Counted from the stretch's first letter, positions 9,599 through 18,375 are shown. The stretch is DNA of 64,000 nt from Companilactobacillus formosensis (GCF_005405305.1 NZ_BJDU01000001.1:122791-186790), one strand, 5' to 3'. Translations and numbers: made by a program. Notes: a model not told the origin generated them from the letters alone.

Positions 9599-11302
9599 AT
9601 GCAATTGAGTTTTTTGAAGAAAAAGTCTACTAAGAAAATCACAATAATTGTATTTACAATTTTACTTTTCTTATTGGTTAGTTTTTTAGCACTTTATCAA
9701 ACGCAGTTTTATCATGGAAAAATTTGGTCTTATTTAGGTACTAGTGATGATCGTTTTCACATGATGCGGATAGAGGGCTTGTATCATTCATTACAACGAC
9801 ATCAGTTCTTTCCATTTGTGAACATGTCATTCATGGATGGTTTTGGATATATTGTCAATATCTTTTACTCTGATTTCTTGTTGTATCCTGCTGCGTTTTT
9901 ACGCTTGATAGGATTTTCAAGTGCCCAAACTTTGATGGGATATTATTTGTTCGTCAATTTTTTGACCTTTGGAGTTTCCTTTTTGTGTTTTTACAAAGTC
10001 AGTCAAAAGTATCTCAATAGTTTAGTATTTAGTTTTGTCTATACTTTATCGACTTATCGTTTGCACAATTTATTGTTCCGTCATGACTTAGGTGAGGTCG
10101 GAGCTTTCATTTTCTTACCCATCGCGATGTTAGGTATTTACGAAATCTTTTATGGAAATCGTAAGAAATGGTGGTATTTGACTTTCGGAATGACAGCAAT
10201 CATATATTCGCATGCAATTTCGCCAATCCTTGTTGCTATTTTGATAGTTATCATTGGCTTATGTCAGTACAAAGAGATTCAAAAACATCCTAAACGTTTG
10301 TTGTCATTAGGTTGGGCAGCGTTGTGTTCTTTGTTACTATCAGCGGCGTATTTCTTACCCATGATTGAACAATTGCGACATACGAAATTTGTCTTAACGC
10401 AGTCGAATGGAATTTTACCAAAGGGTGCTACAAGTTTCTTTGATATGAGTAAATGGAGTTTGAATAACGGTCTAGGTGAACCTAATATTGGAATAGTCTT
10501 ATTCATTGCAGCCGTCGTAATAGTGTTGTCATTTACTAAAATCAAAAATAAAGCTGTCAAAGACTTTGCACTAATAGGTGTTATTTTATTGCTCTGCAGT
10601 ACTAAAGTATTTCCTTGGGTAATTTTAAATCATACGCCATTCAAAGTAATTCAATATCCTTGGCGTTTTGATATGTTGATTACTTTGTTATTAGCTATTG
10701 TGGTAGCGAGCGATCCACTAAAACTCTTTAATAGTAAATTGGCCAAAAGTGGTTTGATTTTCTTCACATTGTTGTTTGCTATTTCAGCTAGTTATCGTTT
10801 GGTACAAGGTTCGTCACTACAATTTGTTGATCAGAGTGAATATAATCAACTAGAACCCTTTAGTATTGGCGCAGGACAAGAATATTTACCTCAAGGTACA
10901 AGCTTAAGTGATTTACAAAGAATGCCTCATAAGCCGCAAATAACGGCAGGTAAGGCGAAGATTAGTCAGTTCAAGCAATACGGTACACGCTTGAGTTTTA
11001 ATTTTAGGAATGCTAAGAATGCTAAAGTAGATATTCCTATCATTGCTTATTATGGTTTTCAATCTACTCAATCGGAAGGTAAAGTATCTAGCTTGCAAGT
11101 AGATAAGACTAACAATAATTTGGCTCAAGTAACGGTCAACGGCAGTGGGAAAGTCGTCATTGACTATTTTGAAACGATGACTCAAAAGGTTGCACGTCGT
11201 ATTTCATTCTTATCGTTGCTAATCATGATAGCGATAATCTTTATTAATAAATTGAATCTAGTAGACTTTGGAAAAATCGAAGGTCTACGTTCTAAGGAAT
11301 AA
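9599..11302 (+). CDS. GT-C-like polytopic membrane protein, second of a tandem pair
   Basis: 567 residues from the ATG at 9599, chosen because AAGGAAGG lies ten bases before it; an in-frame GTG at 9551 has no such site. It shares the layout of its neighbour: the loop motif SDDRFHMMRIEGLYHS, a 'GFGYI.NIFYS' motif, 'FSFVYTLSTYR', and a C-terminal segment beginning SIGAGQEYLP, followed by a final helix. Clear gene duplication. Two similar transferases side by side may add sugar to the same polymer or act on different carriers; this is inference. Confidence 0.65.
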   Translation: MQLSFLKKKSTKKITIIVFTILLFLLVSFLALYQTQFYHGKIWSYLGTSDDRFHMMRIEGLYHSLQRHQFFPFVNMSFMDGFGYIVNIFYSDFLLYPAAFLRLIGFSSAQTLMGYYLFVNFLTFGVSFLCFYKVSQKYLNSLVFSFVYTLSTYRLHNLLFRHDLGEVGAFIFLPIAMLGIYEIFYGNRKKWWYLTFGMTAIIYSHAISPILVAILIVIIGLCQYKEIQKHPKRLLSLGWAALCSLLLSAAYFLPMIEQLRHTKFVLTQSNGILPKGATSFFDMSKWSLNNGLGEPNIGIVLFIAAVVIVLSFTKIKNKAVKDFALIGVILLLCSTKVFPWVILNHTPFKVIQYPWRFDMLITLLLAIVVASDPLKLFNSKLAKSGLIFFTLLFAISASYRLVQGSSLQFVDQSEYNQLEPFSIGAGQEYLPQGTSLSDLQRMPHKPQITAGKAKISQFKQYGTRLSFNFRNAKNAKVDIPIIAYYGFQSTQSEGKVSSLQVDKTNNNLAQVTVNGSGKVVIDYFETMTQKVARRISFLSLLIMIAIIFINKLNLVDFGKIEGLRSKE

Positions 11303-11361
11303 ACAAAACGGCTGATCCATCACAGGGCTTGTGCTATTTATTCAAATTGATACAAAATCAA

Positions 11362-11416
11362 AATAAGCATCTACTCAGATATAGTCGATTAACTATTATC
11401 TGAGTAGATGCTTATT
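11362..11416. terminator. Long bidirectional hairpin, recurring family
   Basis: AATAAGCATCTACTCAGATATAGT pairs with the mirror strand ending ATCTGAGTAGATGCTTATT; about 24 bp with one bulge and a CGATTA loop. It lies between two convergent genes. Confidence 0.75.
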
Positions 11417-11460
11417 TGCTTTGCCGTGGAGGACGGAATCCTAAACTAACCTAAGAATCC
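11417..11460 (-). repeat. Dispersed intergenic repeat, partial copy (head part)
   Basis: On the minus strand it reads TTAGGTTAGTTTAGGATTCC then GTCCTCCACGGCAAAGC. This matches the head of the copies at 18456 and 51883. It directly abuts the hairpin at 11362. Confidence 0.6.
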
Positions 11461-11485
11461 CATCGAATTCAGCTTTTTTATGTAT

Positions 11486-12877
11486 TTATTTATTCTTCAA
11501 ATCATCAACGTCAGTCAATGATGCTAAATTATCTTGTTTTGTAACGGCTTTTTTATCAACCGTAACTTTGAACCAGTTAACGAAACCGTGATCGAATTCC
11601 GCAACTTCAAAATGAAAGTTATCCATATCAAAGGTGGAACCTTTTTGTAAATTAGGGAATTTTTCAATTAGGTAACCACCAATGGTGATGATATCGGATT
11701 TTTGAAATTCGCTAACGTCAGTTTTGAAGTAACGTTCGAAATCATATAAGGTAGTTTTACCAGAAACATTGTATGAACCATCTTCATTTTTAACGATGTA
11801 TTCATCAGAAACATCATCAATTTCATCCTTAACTGTTCCGAATAATTCCTCGTAGATATCCTTATCAGTGACAATACCACTAGTACCACCATATTCATCA
11901 ACGACAATAACGATAGGTGTTTGTTTCTTGATCATTTTAGACAAGATATCTTGAATTGGCATAGTTTCAGGAACAGTATTAACAGAACGCAAGATACGAC
12001 TGATGCCAACGTCACCATCAACTTGATTTTGACGAACGATATCATAGGCGTAAACGTAACCTAAAACTTTATCTTTATCATTATCTGCCACAACAGGAAA
12101 TCTTGAGAAGCCTTGTTGTAAATAATCTTTGATAACATCTTTGACTTTGTCCGTTATATCGACAACATAAAGACTCGTCCGGTCGACCATAATATCTTTA
12201 GCAACTTTATCATTCAATTCGAAAGCACGTTGCATAAAGATAACGTCATCTGGTTCCATATCGCCGCCTTTGATTGAAGACTTAGATAATCTTAGGATCT
12301 CAGATTGTGAGAAGACTTCATTTTCGCTATCAGCTGGTTTCATACCCATTAATCTGACGATTCCAGATGCGGACACGTTGAGCAACCAAACGAACGGATA
12401 AACGGCAACATGGAAGAAACGTAATGGTGTAACGACTAACATTAACATTTTCATTGGCATATCGATTGAGATATTCTTTGGAACGATTTCTGTTAGAACC
12501 ACTTCCAAATAAGTTAGTAGTAAAACACCAACGATTGAGCTTATAGCATGTAAACCACTACTACCGCCAGCAGAGATATGAGCAACGCCTAGTACTTCTA
12601 TTAGTAAGTATTCGATGGTACTTTCACCGATCCAACCTAAGATAATACCAGCGATACTAGTACCAACTTGAGTAGTTGATAAGTATTCGTTTAGGTTATT
12701 GACCATCTTTAAAGCACGTTGTAATTTCTTTTTGTTTCCTTCACCCTTTTGAATAGCATCCTCTAGTTGACTGGATCTGGTTTGAACTAAGGCAAACTCA
12801 GCAGCCACGAAGAAGAAGGCAAAGATAAAGGTAACAAGTATGATAATAAAATTTGTTGTAATTGCAGAACTTGACAA
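11486..12877 (-). CDS. CNNM/CorC-type hemolysin-family membrane protein
   Basis: 463 residues from a TTG at 12877 preceded by AGAAGGGGA; a longer frame to 12946 lacks a ribosome site. The N-terminal DUF21/CNNM membrane domain (residues about 1-195) starts SSAITTNFIIILVTFIFAFFFVAAEFA. Two CBS domains follow (about 210-340, with SRFPVV and VDEYGGTSGIVT), and a C-terminal CorC_HlyC domain ends the protein. The family is tied to magnesium or cobalt efflux and to membrane stress. 'Hemolysin' is a historical name and no toxin role should be inferred. Confidence 0.85.
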   Translation of the reverse strand: MSSSAITTNFIIILVTFIFAFFFVAAEFALVQTRSSQLEDAIQKGEGNKKKLQRALKMVNNLNEYLSTTQVGTSIAGIILGWIGESTIEYLLIEVLGVAHISAGGSSGLHAISSIVGVLLLTYLEVVLTEIVPKNISIDMPMKMLMLVVTPLRFFHVAVYPFVWLLNVSASGIVRLMGMKPADSENEVFSQSEILRLSKSSIKGGDMEPDDVIFMQRAFELNDKVAKDIMVDRTSLYVVDITDKVKDVIKDYLQQGFSRFPVVADNDKDKVLGYVYAYDIVRQNQVDGDVGISRILRSVNTVPETMPIQDILSKMIKKQTPIVIVVDEYGGTSGIVTDKDIYEELFGTVKDEIDDVSDEYIVKNEDGSYNVSGKTTLYDFERYFKTDVSEFQKSDIITIGGYLIEKFPNLQKGSTFDMDNFHFEVAEFDHGFVNWFKVTVDKKAVTKQDNLASLTDVDDLKNK

Positions 12878-13044
12878 TATATTATTTCCCCTTCTATTTC
12901 CTGTAAAACGAATTATACACCAAAGAAAAACCGACAGTGTCGGCAAAGAGTAAATATTTTATCTTTTCATCTTTAGTATATCCAATTTAGTGGTTAAAAT
13001 ATAGCTAGGACAATTTTATTTTGAGTTCGTTATGAATTTTGTAG

Positions 13045-13073
13045 TTGAACTTAACAATCATTATTTTTATAAT
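13045..13073 (+). promoter_or_regulatory. Candidate promoter of the HTH/coiled-coil gene
   Basis: TTGAAC and TATAAT with a 17-base spacer, 33 bases before the TTG start at 13106. Confidence 0.6.
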
Positions 13074-13105
13074 GAAGAGAATGAAACAACCTTGGGGGAA
13101 TCCTT

Positions 13106-13666
13106 TTGAGTAAAGTAAAAACTAACAACCTATTAACTCCTGCACAAGCCGCAAAAGACTTAGGGATCAGCGTTGCAACGCTACGGAAATATTCTTTGAT
13201 AGTCGAAAAGACTACCGCCAATAGCAAATACTTTGAGCGTAATAGCCAAAATAATCGTCTCTACACTCAGAAAAATATTGAAGATTTTAAAGAAATGGTC
13301 AAGCTAAGTCATGGACCCAAAATGACTTTAGAAACTTCAGCTGCACAAATTTATCCTGCTGCTGATGCCAAAGAATCAACAGACACGAAACAAAATGATG
13401 AAATCGTGGAATTGCAAAAAACTGTTGCTAAATTAGAATCAGAAAATAAAAAGCGTGAATTAACTATTAAAGAATTACAACAAGAGTTAAATGATGCTCA
13501 AAAATCAAAAGAACAACTCCAAGTTGAGTTGGATACTTTGAAGCAACAAGCTAAAGAAAAAGTTGAAAATAATGACACGCAAAAAGATGAAAATATCAAA
13601 GAACGTGTAAATGAAAAGGTTAATGATGATAAGAAAGGCCATTGGTGGAACAAGTTCATGAGCTAA
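13106..13666 (+). CDS. MerR-like HTH protein with long coiled coil
   Basis: 186 residues, TTG start after TTGGGGGAAT. Residues about 10-70 (LTPAQAAKDLGISVATLRKYS...NNRLYTQKNIEDF) form a winged-helix domain of the MerR/RacA sort. Residues about 95-165 are a Glu/Lys/Gln heptad-like coiled coil, followed by a basic tail ending HWWNKFMS. There is no ligand-binding domain, so it resembles DNA-bridging proteins such as RacA more than a MerR switch. A role in chromosome organisation is inference. It is flanked by its own promoter and terminator. Confidence 0.7.
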   Translation: MSKVKTNNLLTPAQAAKDLGISVATLRKYSLIVEKTTANSKYFERNSQNNRLYTQKNIEDFKEMVKLSHGPKMTLETSAAQIYPAADAKESTDTKQNDEIVELQKTVAKLESENKKRELTIKELQQELNDAQKSKEQLQVELDTLKQQAKEKVENNDTQKDENIKERVNEKVNDDKKGHWWNKFMS

Positions 13667-13710
13667 TCAACCAATAAACCTTATGATATCAACCTCTTAA
13701 GCAATCGGGT

Positions 13711-13746
13711 CGTACCAAAATGTTGATTTTGGTGCGTCTTTTTTAT
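13711..13746 (+). terminator. Terminator of the HTH/coiled-coil gene
   Basis: ACCAAAAT/ATTTTGGT stem followed by CG and T6. Confidence 0.75.
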
Positions 13747-13787
13747 GTATAATTAGAACTTGTGATAACAACTTAGGAGGATTAATT

Positions 13788-14711
13788 TTGAAATTAGCAA
13801 TGATTGGACTCGGTAAGATGGGAATCAATTTAACCGAGAATTTGATTCGTAACGGTAATGAAGTAGTTGCTTTTGATTTAAATGACGGTGCTAGAAACGA
13901 TGCTTCAACTTTGGGTGCACGTGTTGAAAAAAGCCTTAAGGACGCAGTTTTGGCTTTGGACGCACCACGTATTGTTTGGGTAATGCTACCAGCGGGGAAC
14001 CCAACTAATACAACAATTGATACCTTGAGCGAAATTTTGGATGAAAACGACATCGTAATTGACGGTGGAAATTCATTTTACAAAGATTCATTGCGACACA
14101 ATAAAATCCTAACTGATAAAAACATTAAGTTCTTCGATGTTGGTACATCAGGCGGTATGAGCGGTGCAAACCGTGACGGTAATTTCATGATCGGTGGGGA
14201 TGATGAAAAAACTTTTGAATATATTGAACCTATTTTCAAAGGAATTGCACAAACTGATGGTTATTTATATACTGGAAAAGCCGGCAGTGGTCATTACTTA
14301 AAGATGGTTCATAACGGTATTGAATACGGTATGATGCAAGCTATCGCTGAAGGTTTCGATGTTTTGAAACACAGTGAATTTGATTATGATAATGAAGCGG
14401 TAGCTAATGTTTGGCAACACGGTTCAGTTGTTCGTGGTTGGTTGATGGAATTGACACAATCAGCTTTTTCAAAAGATCCTGACTTAGACGAAATCAAGGG
14501 TGTTATGCATTCTTCTGGTGAAGGTAAGTGGACGGTTGAAGAAGCATTGAGATTACAAGTTCCAACACCTGTAATTGGGGCTTCATTGATGATGCGTTAT
14601 CGTTCTTTAGAGGATGATACATTCACAGGTAAAGTCGTAGCGGCTTTGCGTAACGAATTTGGTGGACACGTGGTCGAAATAAACAACGAAGGTAATAAAG
14701 ATAAAAAATAA
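13788..14711 (+). CDS. gnd: 6-phosphogluconate dehydrogenase, short decarboxylating form
   Basis: 307 residues, TTG start with TAGGAGG upstream. The Rossmann motif GLGKMGINL opens the protein. GGNSFYKDS and DVGTSGGMSGA bind substrate, and GKAGSGHYLKMVHNGIEYGM carries the catalytic Lys and substrate-binding Asn. At about 300 residues it is the short YqeC/GntZ-like class, not the 470-residue dimeric enzyme. It oxidises and decarboxylates 6-phosphogluconate to ribulose 5-phosphate, feeding the pentose or phosphoketolase pathway. No sugar-acid genes adjoin it. Cofactor preference was not judged. Confidence 0.9.
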   Translation: MKLAMIGLGKMGINLTENLIRNGNEVVAFDLNDGARNDASTLGARVEKSLKDAVLALDAPRIVWVMLPAGNPTNTTIDTLSEILDENDIVIDGGNSFYKDSLRHNKILTDKNIKFFDVGTSGGMSGANRDGNFMIGGDDEKTFEYIEPIFKGIAQTDGYLYTGKAGSGHYLKMVHNGIEYGMMQAIAEGFDVLKHSEFDYDNEAVANVWQHGSVVRGWLMELTQSAFSKDPDLDEIKGVMHSSGEGKWTVEEALRLQVPTPVIGASLMMRYRSLEDDTFTGKVVAALRNEFGGHVVEINNEGNKDKK

Positions 14712-14717
14712 TTAATG

Positions 14718-14745
14718 AAAAACTTGTCATTGGCAAGTTTTTTCT
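14718..14745 (+). terminator. Terminator of gnd
   Basis: AAACTTG/CAAGTTT stem with T-rich tail. Confidence 0.7.
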
Positions 14746-14812
14746 TTTTATAAGGAACTTTTTGTTGAAAGAGTGCGAAAAAATATTTTTCTCTAATATT
14801 AGAAGCATTTAT

Positions 14813-14879
14813 AAAAATCGCTAATTGAGAAAACACGGTAATTTATTGCCGTGATGAATCAATGATTTATGCGATTTTA
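14813..14879. repeat. Nested inverted repeat upstream of the tnpB remnant
   Basis: Outer arms AAAAATCGC and GCGATTTT, second arms ATTGA and TCAAT, inner hairpin CACGGTAA/TTGCCGTG. It may be the left-end structure of the IS200/IS605-type element, or an unrelated hairpin element. It ends about 70 bases before the tnpB start. Confidence 0.4.
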
Positions 14880-14949
14880 GATGTTTTTACAAACATACGT
14901 TCCCCCTATGTGATATAATTACAATACAAAATCATGGGAAGGGGTTCAT

Positions 14950-15679
14950 ATGGTCTTAAAGGGTATTAAATTATGCATCTATCCCGATAGTTACCAGAAG
15001 GAACTGATTGAATATAACTTTGGCGCTAATCGTTTTGTTTGGAACAATATGTTAGACATGATGATCAAACGTCATGAAAATAATCCTGATTTGAAATCTT
15101 TGAAAGCATTTGATTTGAATTACATTTTAACAACTTTCTAAAAAGAAACATTATTGGGAGAAACGATTAGCTAGAAGACGTACGCAAGCTCTAAAGGATA
15201 TCCAGTATAAAAAGAAATTTGGATTGATTGATCCAAAACCTTTAGAACAATATTCGAACTATATGAAAGCTAAACTAATGGTAGCTAAGTATAGTGAGAA
15301 AATTGCTAATCAAAGAAAAGACTATCTCCATAAAATAACTCGTGAATTAGTTGAGAATAATGATTTGATTGTTATTGAAGATTTGAAAACCAAAAATCTT
15401 CTTGGTAACCATAAATTATCACGTGCTATCGCTAATCAATCAAGGAGAGCATTAAGATTAATGCTTGAATACAAATGTGAATGGTATGGTAAGAAATTTC
15501 TGGTTGTTAATCCATTCAAAACTAGTCAAATCTGTTCTAATTGTGGTTACGATGACGGTAAACACGAGTTAGATATTAGAGAATGGGATTGTCCTAGTTG
15601 TGGTATTCATCATGATCGTGACATTAATGCAAGTAAAAACATATTAAACAATGGCTTGGAACAAGCCTTAGTAAGATAG
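14950..15679 (+). pseudogene. tnpB: Decayed tnpB (IS200/IS605-type RNA-guided nuclease), internal deletion
   Basis: Two pieces. 14950-15141 gives the N-terminus (MVLKGIKLCIYPDSYQKELI...) and stops early. From about 15143 to 15679 the frame gives the C-terminal part: IVIEDLKTKNLL with the RuvC-II Glu, a zinc ribbon CSNCG...CPSCG, and HHDRDINASKN with the RuvC-III Asp. The stretch that should carry the RuvC-I Asp (GIDLG type) and most of the wedge domain is missing, so the nuclease should be dead. A full TnpB has about 370-400 residues; roughly 215 remain. No tnpA is present. Confidence 0.85.
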
Positions 15680-15775
15680 TTCTAGCCTCTACCGACTGGT
15701 TGAAATACTAGTTGGCAAGTATGGAATGTTCCTAGAAGCTCGGTACTTTAGTGCCGATGTAGTTCACTGGTAGTG
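15680..15775 (+). ncRNA. Right end of the tnpB element and probable omega-RNA scaffold
   Basis: After the tnpB stop the sequence keeps the shape of IS200/IS605 right ends. There is TTCTAGCCTCTACCGACTGG, then GGAATGTTCCTAGAAGC, then a CGGTACTTTAGTGCCG hairpin, then TGTAGTTCAC at the end. In active elements the transcript across the 3' end of tnpB and this region is the guide scaffold, with the guide coming from the flank just past TTCAC. The structure looks preserved although the protein is broken. Boundary is approximate. Confidence 0.5.
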
Positions 15776-15921
15776 ATTTGCGTTATTATTAAGTATCTCC
15801 ACTGCACAAATCCATAACGGTGCTTTATTATTATTAGGAGCTGTTTTTTGTGTAGTTTTGCTATGGAGAACAGAATACCAAGGTATAGAAACAACTGAAA
15901 CTCACGTATAGGAGATTTTTT

Positions 15922-16344
15922 ATGCAAATAAAAGAACCAATTTGGAATGAAAGCTTTCGACCAGGAATCATTTCTTCAACTAAATTATATTTTCAAGATC
16001 TCTTTGTTGGTGCTAAGAGAATGAGTCGCAAGGATTTCTGGTGGGGCTATTTAGGCTTTAGTATTGTAGCTTATGTCATTGTGGCATTATTAGCATTTAT
16101 TCTTACTAAAATGCCGGTGATGGATTATTATTGGAGTTCAATCGTTGGCGTAGCGCTGGCTATAACGATGGGCTACTATTGGATTGCTGTCTTTACCGCT
16201 ATTATCAGACGTTTACATGATCGAAAAATGCGCGGCTGGTGGGTGTTGTTAGGACTAGTTCCAGTCGTTGGAGCTGTTATTTTAATAGTATTATTGTGCT
16301 TACCACAACGGAATTTAGGCAATCGTTTCCCCAAATCAATCTAA
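15922..16344 (+). CDS. DUF805 family membrane protein
   Basis: 140 residues with three to four hydrophobic helices. The DUF805 marks are R-x-S-R-K-D-F-W-W-G near residue 35, AIIRRLHDRKMRGWW at about 93-107, and a final helix followed by CLPQRNLGNRFP. The family is widespread and of unknown function, usually small inner-membrane proteins near stress or uptake genes. Single-gene unit here: it lies after the tnpB remnant and ends at its own hairpin (16354). Strong AGGAG site before the ATG. Confidence 0.85.
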   Translation: MQIKEPIWNESFRPGIISSTKLYFQDLFVGAKRMSRKDFWWGYLGFSIVAYVIVALLAFILTKMPVMDYYWSSIVGVALAITMGYYWIAVFTAIIRRLHDRKMRGWWVLLGLVPVVGAVILIVLLCLPQRNLGNRFPKSI

Positions 16345-16353
16345 AATTTTGTT

Positions 16354-16383
16354 AAACTAGAGCAGAAATGTTCTAGTTTTTTG
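16354..16383 (+). terminator. Terminator of the DUF805 gene
   Basis: AAACTAGAGCA/TGTTCTAGTTT stem with a T-rich tail; it ends just before the next gene's ribosome site. Confidence 0.65.
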
Positions 16384-16396
16384 TTGGAGGAGAATT

Positions 16397-16963
16397 ATGT
16401 GTGGACGCTTTTTGTTTGAACCTGATCAAAATCCTGAAATAAAGCGAATCTATCAATTAGCAAAGAATGCTGGTTATAATCCTAAAACAGGTGAAGTTTT
16501 CCCGACTGATGAGACGGCTTTGATCATTGCTGGAAATCGTCAAGTTCAAGTTGTCGGCATGAAGTGGGGCTTTCCTGGTTTTAAGACTGGCCAATCACTG
16601 ATAAATGCTCGCAGTGAAACGGTACGACAAAAGCCGATGTTTGCAGATTCGTTTTTAAAACGGCGTTGTGTTTATCCAACAACGGGCTTTTTTGAATGGA
16701 ATAAAGCTAAACAAAAATATAAATTTAATTTCTCTAATGATCCTCAGACACTTTTTATCGCCGGTTGTTACAACTATTTTGACAATATAGCTCAGAGTAT
16801 CTTGTTTACAACGGCTCCCAATGAATCAATGATACACGTCCATGATCGAATGCCATTGATTCTACAAAAAAATCAAATCAATGCTTGGATTTATAACGAT
16901 GACTTTGCTAAAAACTTTTTGGATACAGCAATGCCACAATTGTACTCACAAGCAGAAAAATAG
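16397..16963 (+). CDS. SRAP-family abasic-site shield (YedK/HMCES-like)
   Basis: 188 residues starting MCGRF. After Met removal Cys2 becomes the N-terminal residue that forms a thiazolidine link to abasic sites in single-stranded DNA. The other conserved blocks are present: INARSET (about residue 73), TGFFEWN with the active Glu, and VHDRMPLIL with the active His. YedK in E. coli protects abasic sites at stalled forks. The length is slightly short of the usual 210-230 residues. The next gene starts nine bases downstream. Confidence 0.9.
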   Translation: MCGRFLFEPDQNPEIKRIYQLAKNAGYNPKTGEVFPTDETALIIAGNRQVQVVGMKWGFPGFKTGQSLINARSETVRQKPMFADSFLKRRCVYPTTGFFEWNKAKQKYKFNFSNDPQTLFIAGCYNYFDNIAQSILFTTAPNESMIHVHDRMPLILQKNQINAWIYNDDFAKNFLDTAMPQLYSQAEK

Positions 16964-16972
16964 GTATTTATA

Positions 16973-17812
16973 ATGAATGACAAGATTCAAAAATTTAACA
17001 ATAGTCAAAATTTCTTCCAATGTCCCATTTGTGGAGAAGAACTGAAATTAATTGGCAATAGTCTATTTTGTAGCAATGATCATTGTTTCGACATTTCTAA
17101 GAAGGGCTTTGTTGACTTTGTTTTAAATAATAAAGTATCTAAAAATTATGACCGTGATTCTTTTGAAAATCGTCATTTGATTTTAGAACATGGCATGTAT
17201 GATCATATTGCTAATAAATTAGTTGAATTGATTAAAAAATTACATTTAGAAAGCATTTTAGACGTTGGTTGTGGCGAAGGCTATTATGCTAAGAAAATCG
17301 CTCAAGCGGGAATTAAGGACGTTTTAGCCTTCGATATTTCTAAAGATTCGATTCAATTAGCAGCTAAGGGTGTTAATACGCCAGTAAAGTGGTTTGTTGG
17401 TGATTTGGCCCATTTACCAATTCAAAATAATACGATCAGGGGTATCATTGATGTTTTTTCACCAGCTAATTATGCAGAATTCAATCGCATACTAGATGAT
17501 GGTTATGTTTTAAAAGTTATCCCCAATCAATTTCACGTTCAAGAGCTACGACAAGTGGCCAAAGACCAATTGCAACAAGCAGAATATTCGAATAAAAAAG
17601 TTCTAGACTATTTTGAAGAACATTATGATTTGATTGACCAAATAGACGCTACTGAAACTTATTCAGTGACAGAAGAGGTTAGAACAGCCTTTATTAACAT
17701 GACGCCTCTGTTATTCAATGTCGATAAATCAAAAATCGATTGGTCGCAAGTTAAAAATATTACAGTTGGTTCAACTATTTTAGTCGGACAACAAAAAAAT
17801 CGTCGAAATTAG
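16973..17812 (+). CDS. rlmA: RlmA-type 23S rRNA guanine-N1 methyltransferase
   Basis: 279 residues. An N-terminal zinc finger (CPICGEEL...CSNDHCF, residues about 17-38) runs into KKGFVDFV. A class I SAM-binding domain follows with DVGCGEGYYAKK near residue 97. The finger plus Rossmann layout and the 'KKGFVDF' stretch are typical of RlmA, which methylates G745 (RlmA-I) or G748 (RlmA-II) of 23S rRNA. Gram-positive members are usually the RlmA-II form; TlrB of this group gives tylosin resistance in its producer. Position choice here is inferred. Confidence 0.8.
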   Translation: MNDKIQKFNNSQNFFQCPICGEELKLIGNSLFCSNDHCFDISKKGFVDFVLNNKVSKNYDRDSFENRHLILEHGMYDHIANKLVELIKKLHLESILDVGCGEGYYAKKIAQAGIKDVLAFDISKDSIQLAAKGVNTPVKWFVGDLAHLPIQNNTIRGIIDVFSPANYAEFNRILDDGYVLKVIPNQFHVQELRQVAKDQLQQAEYSNKKVLDYFEEHYDLIDQIDATETYSVTEEVRTAFINMTPLLFNVDKSKIDWSQVKNITVGSTILVGQQKNRRN

Positions 17813-17825
17813 TCGACGATTTTTT
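17793..17825. terminator. Bidirectional terminator between rlmA and a TetR gene
   Basis: AAAAAATCGTCG pairs with CGACGATTTTTT around an eight-base loop. It overlaps both stop-codon regions of the convergent genes. Confidence 0.85.
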
Positions 17826-18375
17826 ATTTAGCATATTTTTGCAAGTCGTTTTTGAAATCACCTTGAACCAATGTAGCAACTTGTTGAACAATTTTTTTAG
17901 GATCCTCTTTAAGGTCATTTTGAACCCATTCGTGAATTAAAGCTAATAAGGCTAATGTGTAAAAATGAGCGATGAAATCTTTATGCTTTTGTTCAACAAT
18001 CATATCCTCAGCCACTTTTTCGACGATATCAATCACGTAACTGTAAATAACTTTAAAGATATATTTTTCCATCAAGTCACGATAATTTGATTGATAGGCA
18101 TTTTTGACGATAGTTTTGTTGTTTTGCATTATCGTCATAACGGCATAAAAGCCACATTGCCATTTATCATAGCTGGCAGTTTTATCCAGAATTTTTCGAG
18201 CATTAGTACAAGCAGCATATTCCACTAGCTCGTAAATATCAGAAAAATGGTTATAAAAGGTTTGTCGAGTTAAGTTGCATTCAGTCACGATATCCTTAAC
18301 AGTAATTTTATCAACCGGTTTTCTTCTTAAGATATCACGTAATGACAAAGCTAGAGTTTCTTCAGTTGTAGGCAT
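17824..18375 (-). CDS. TetR/AcrR-family transcriptional regulator
   Basis: 183 residues from the ATG at 18375, which has GGGGGAT just before it; a TTG at 18387 is the alternative. The N-terminal HTH (LRDILRRKPVDKITVKDIVTECNLTRQTFYNHFSDIYEL) is classic TetR. The C-terminal domain matches the small Gram-positive TetR_C type. No efflux gene adjoins it on the same side; the upstream neighbour is the helicase operon, with a repeat element in between. Target unknown. Confidence 0.85.
   Translation of the reverse strand: MPTTEETLALSLRDILRRKPVDKITVKDIVTECNLTRQTFYNHFSDIYELVEYAACTNARKILDKTASYDKWQCGFYAVMTIMQNNKTIVKNAYQSNYRDLMEKYIFKVIYSYVIDIVEKVAEDMIVEQKHKDFIAHFYTLALLALIHEWVQNDLKEDPKKIVQQVATLVQGDFKNDLQKYAK

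Noticed and set aside
14597-14836. Minus-strand frames over the end of gnd
   Set aside because: They are shadows of the gnd reading frame and its terminator and have no ribosome site.
15860-15879. Extra copy of the dispersed repeat (GCTATGGAGAACAGAATACC)
   Set aside because: Resembles the head motif, but the neighbouring parts are absent; could be chance.
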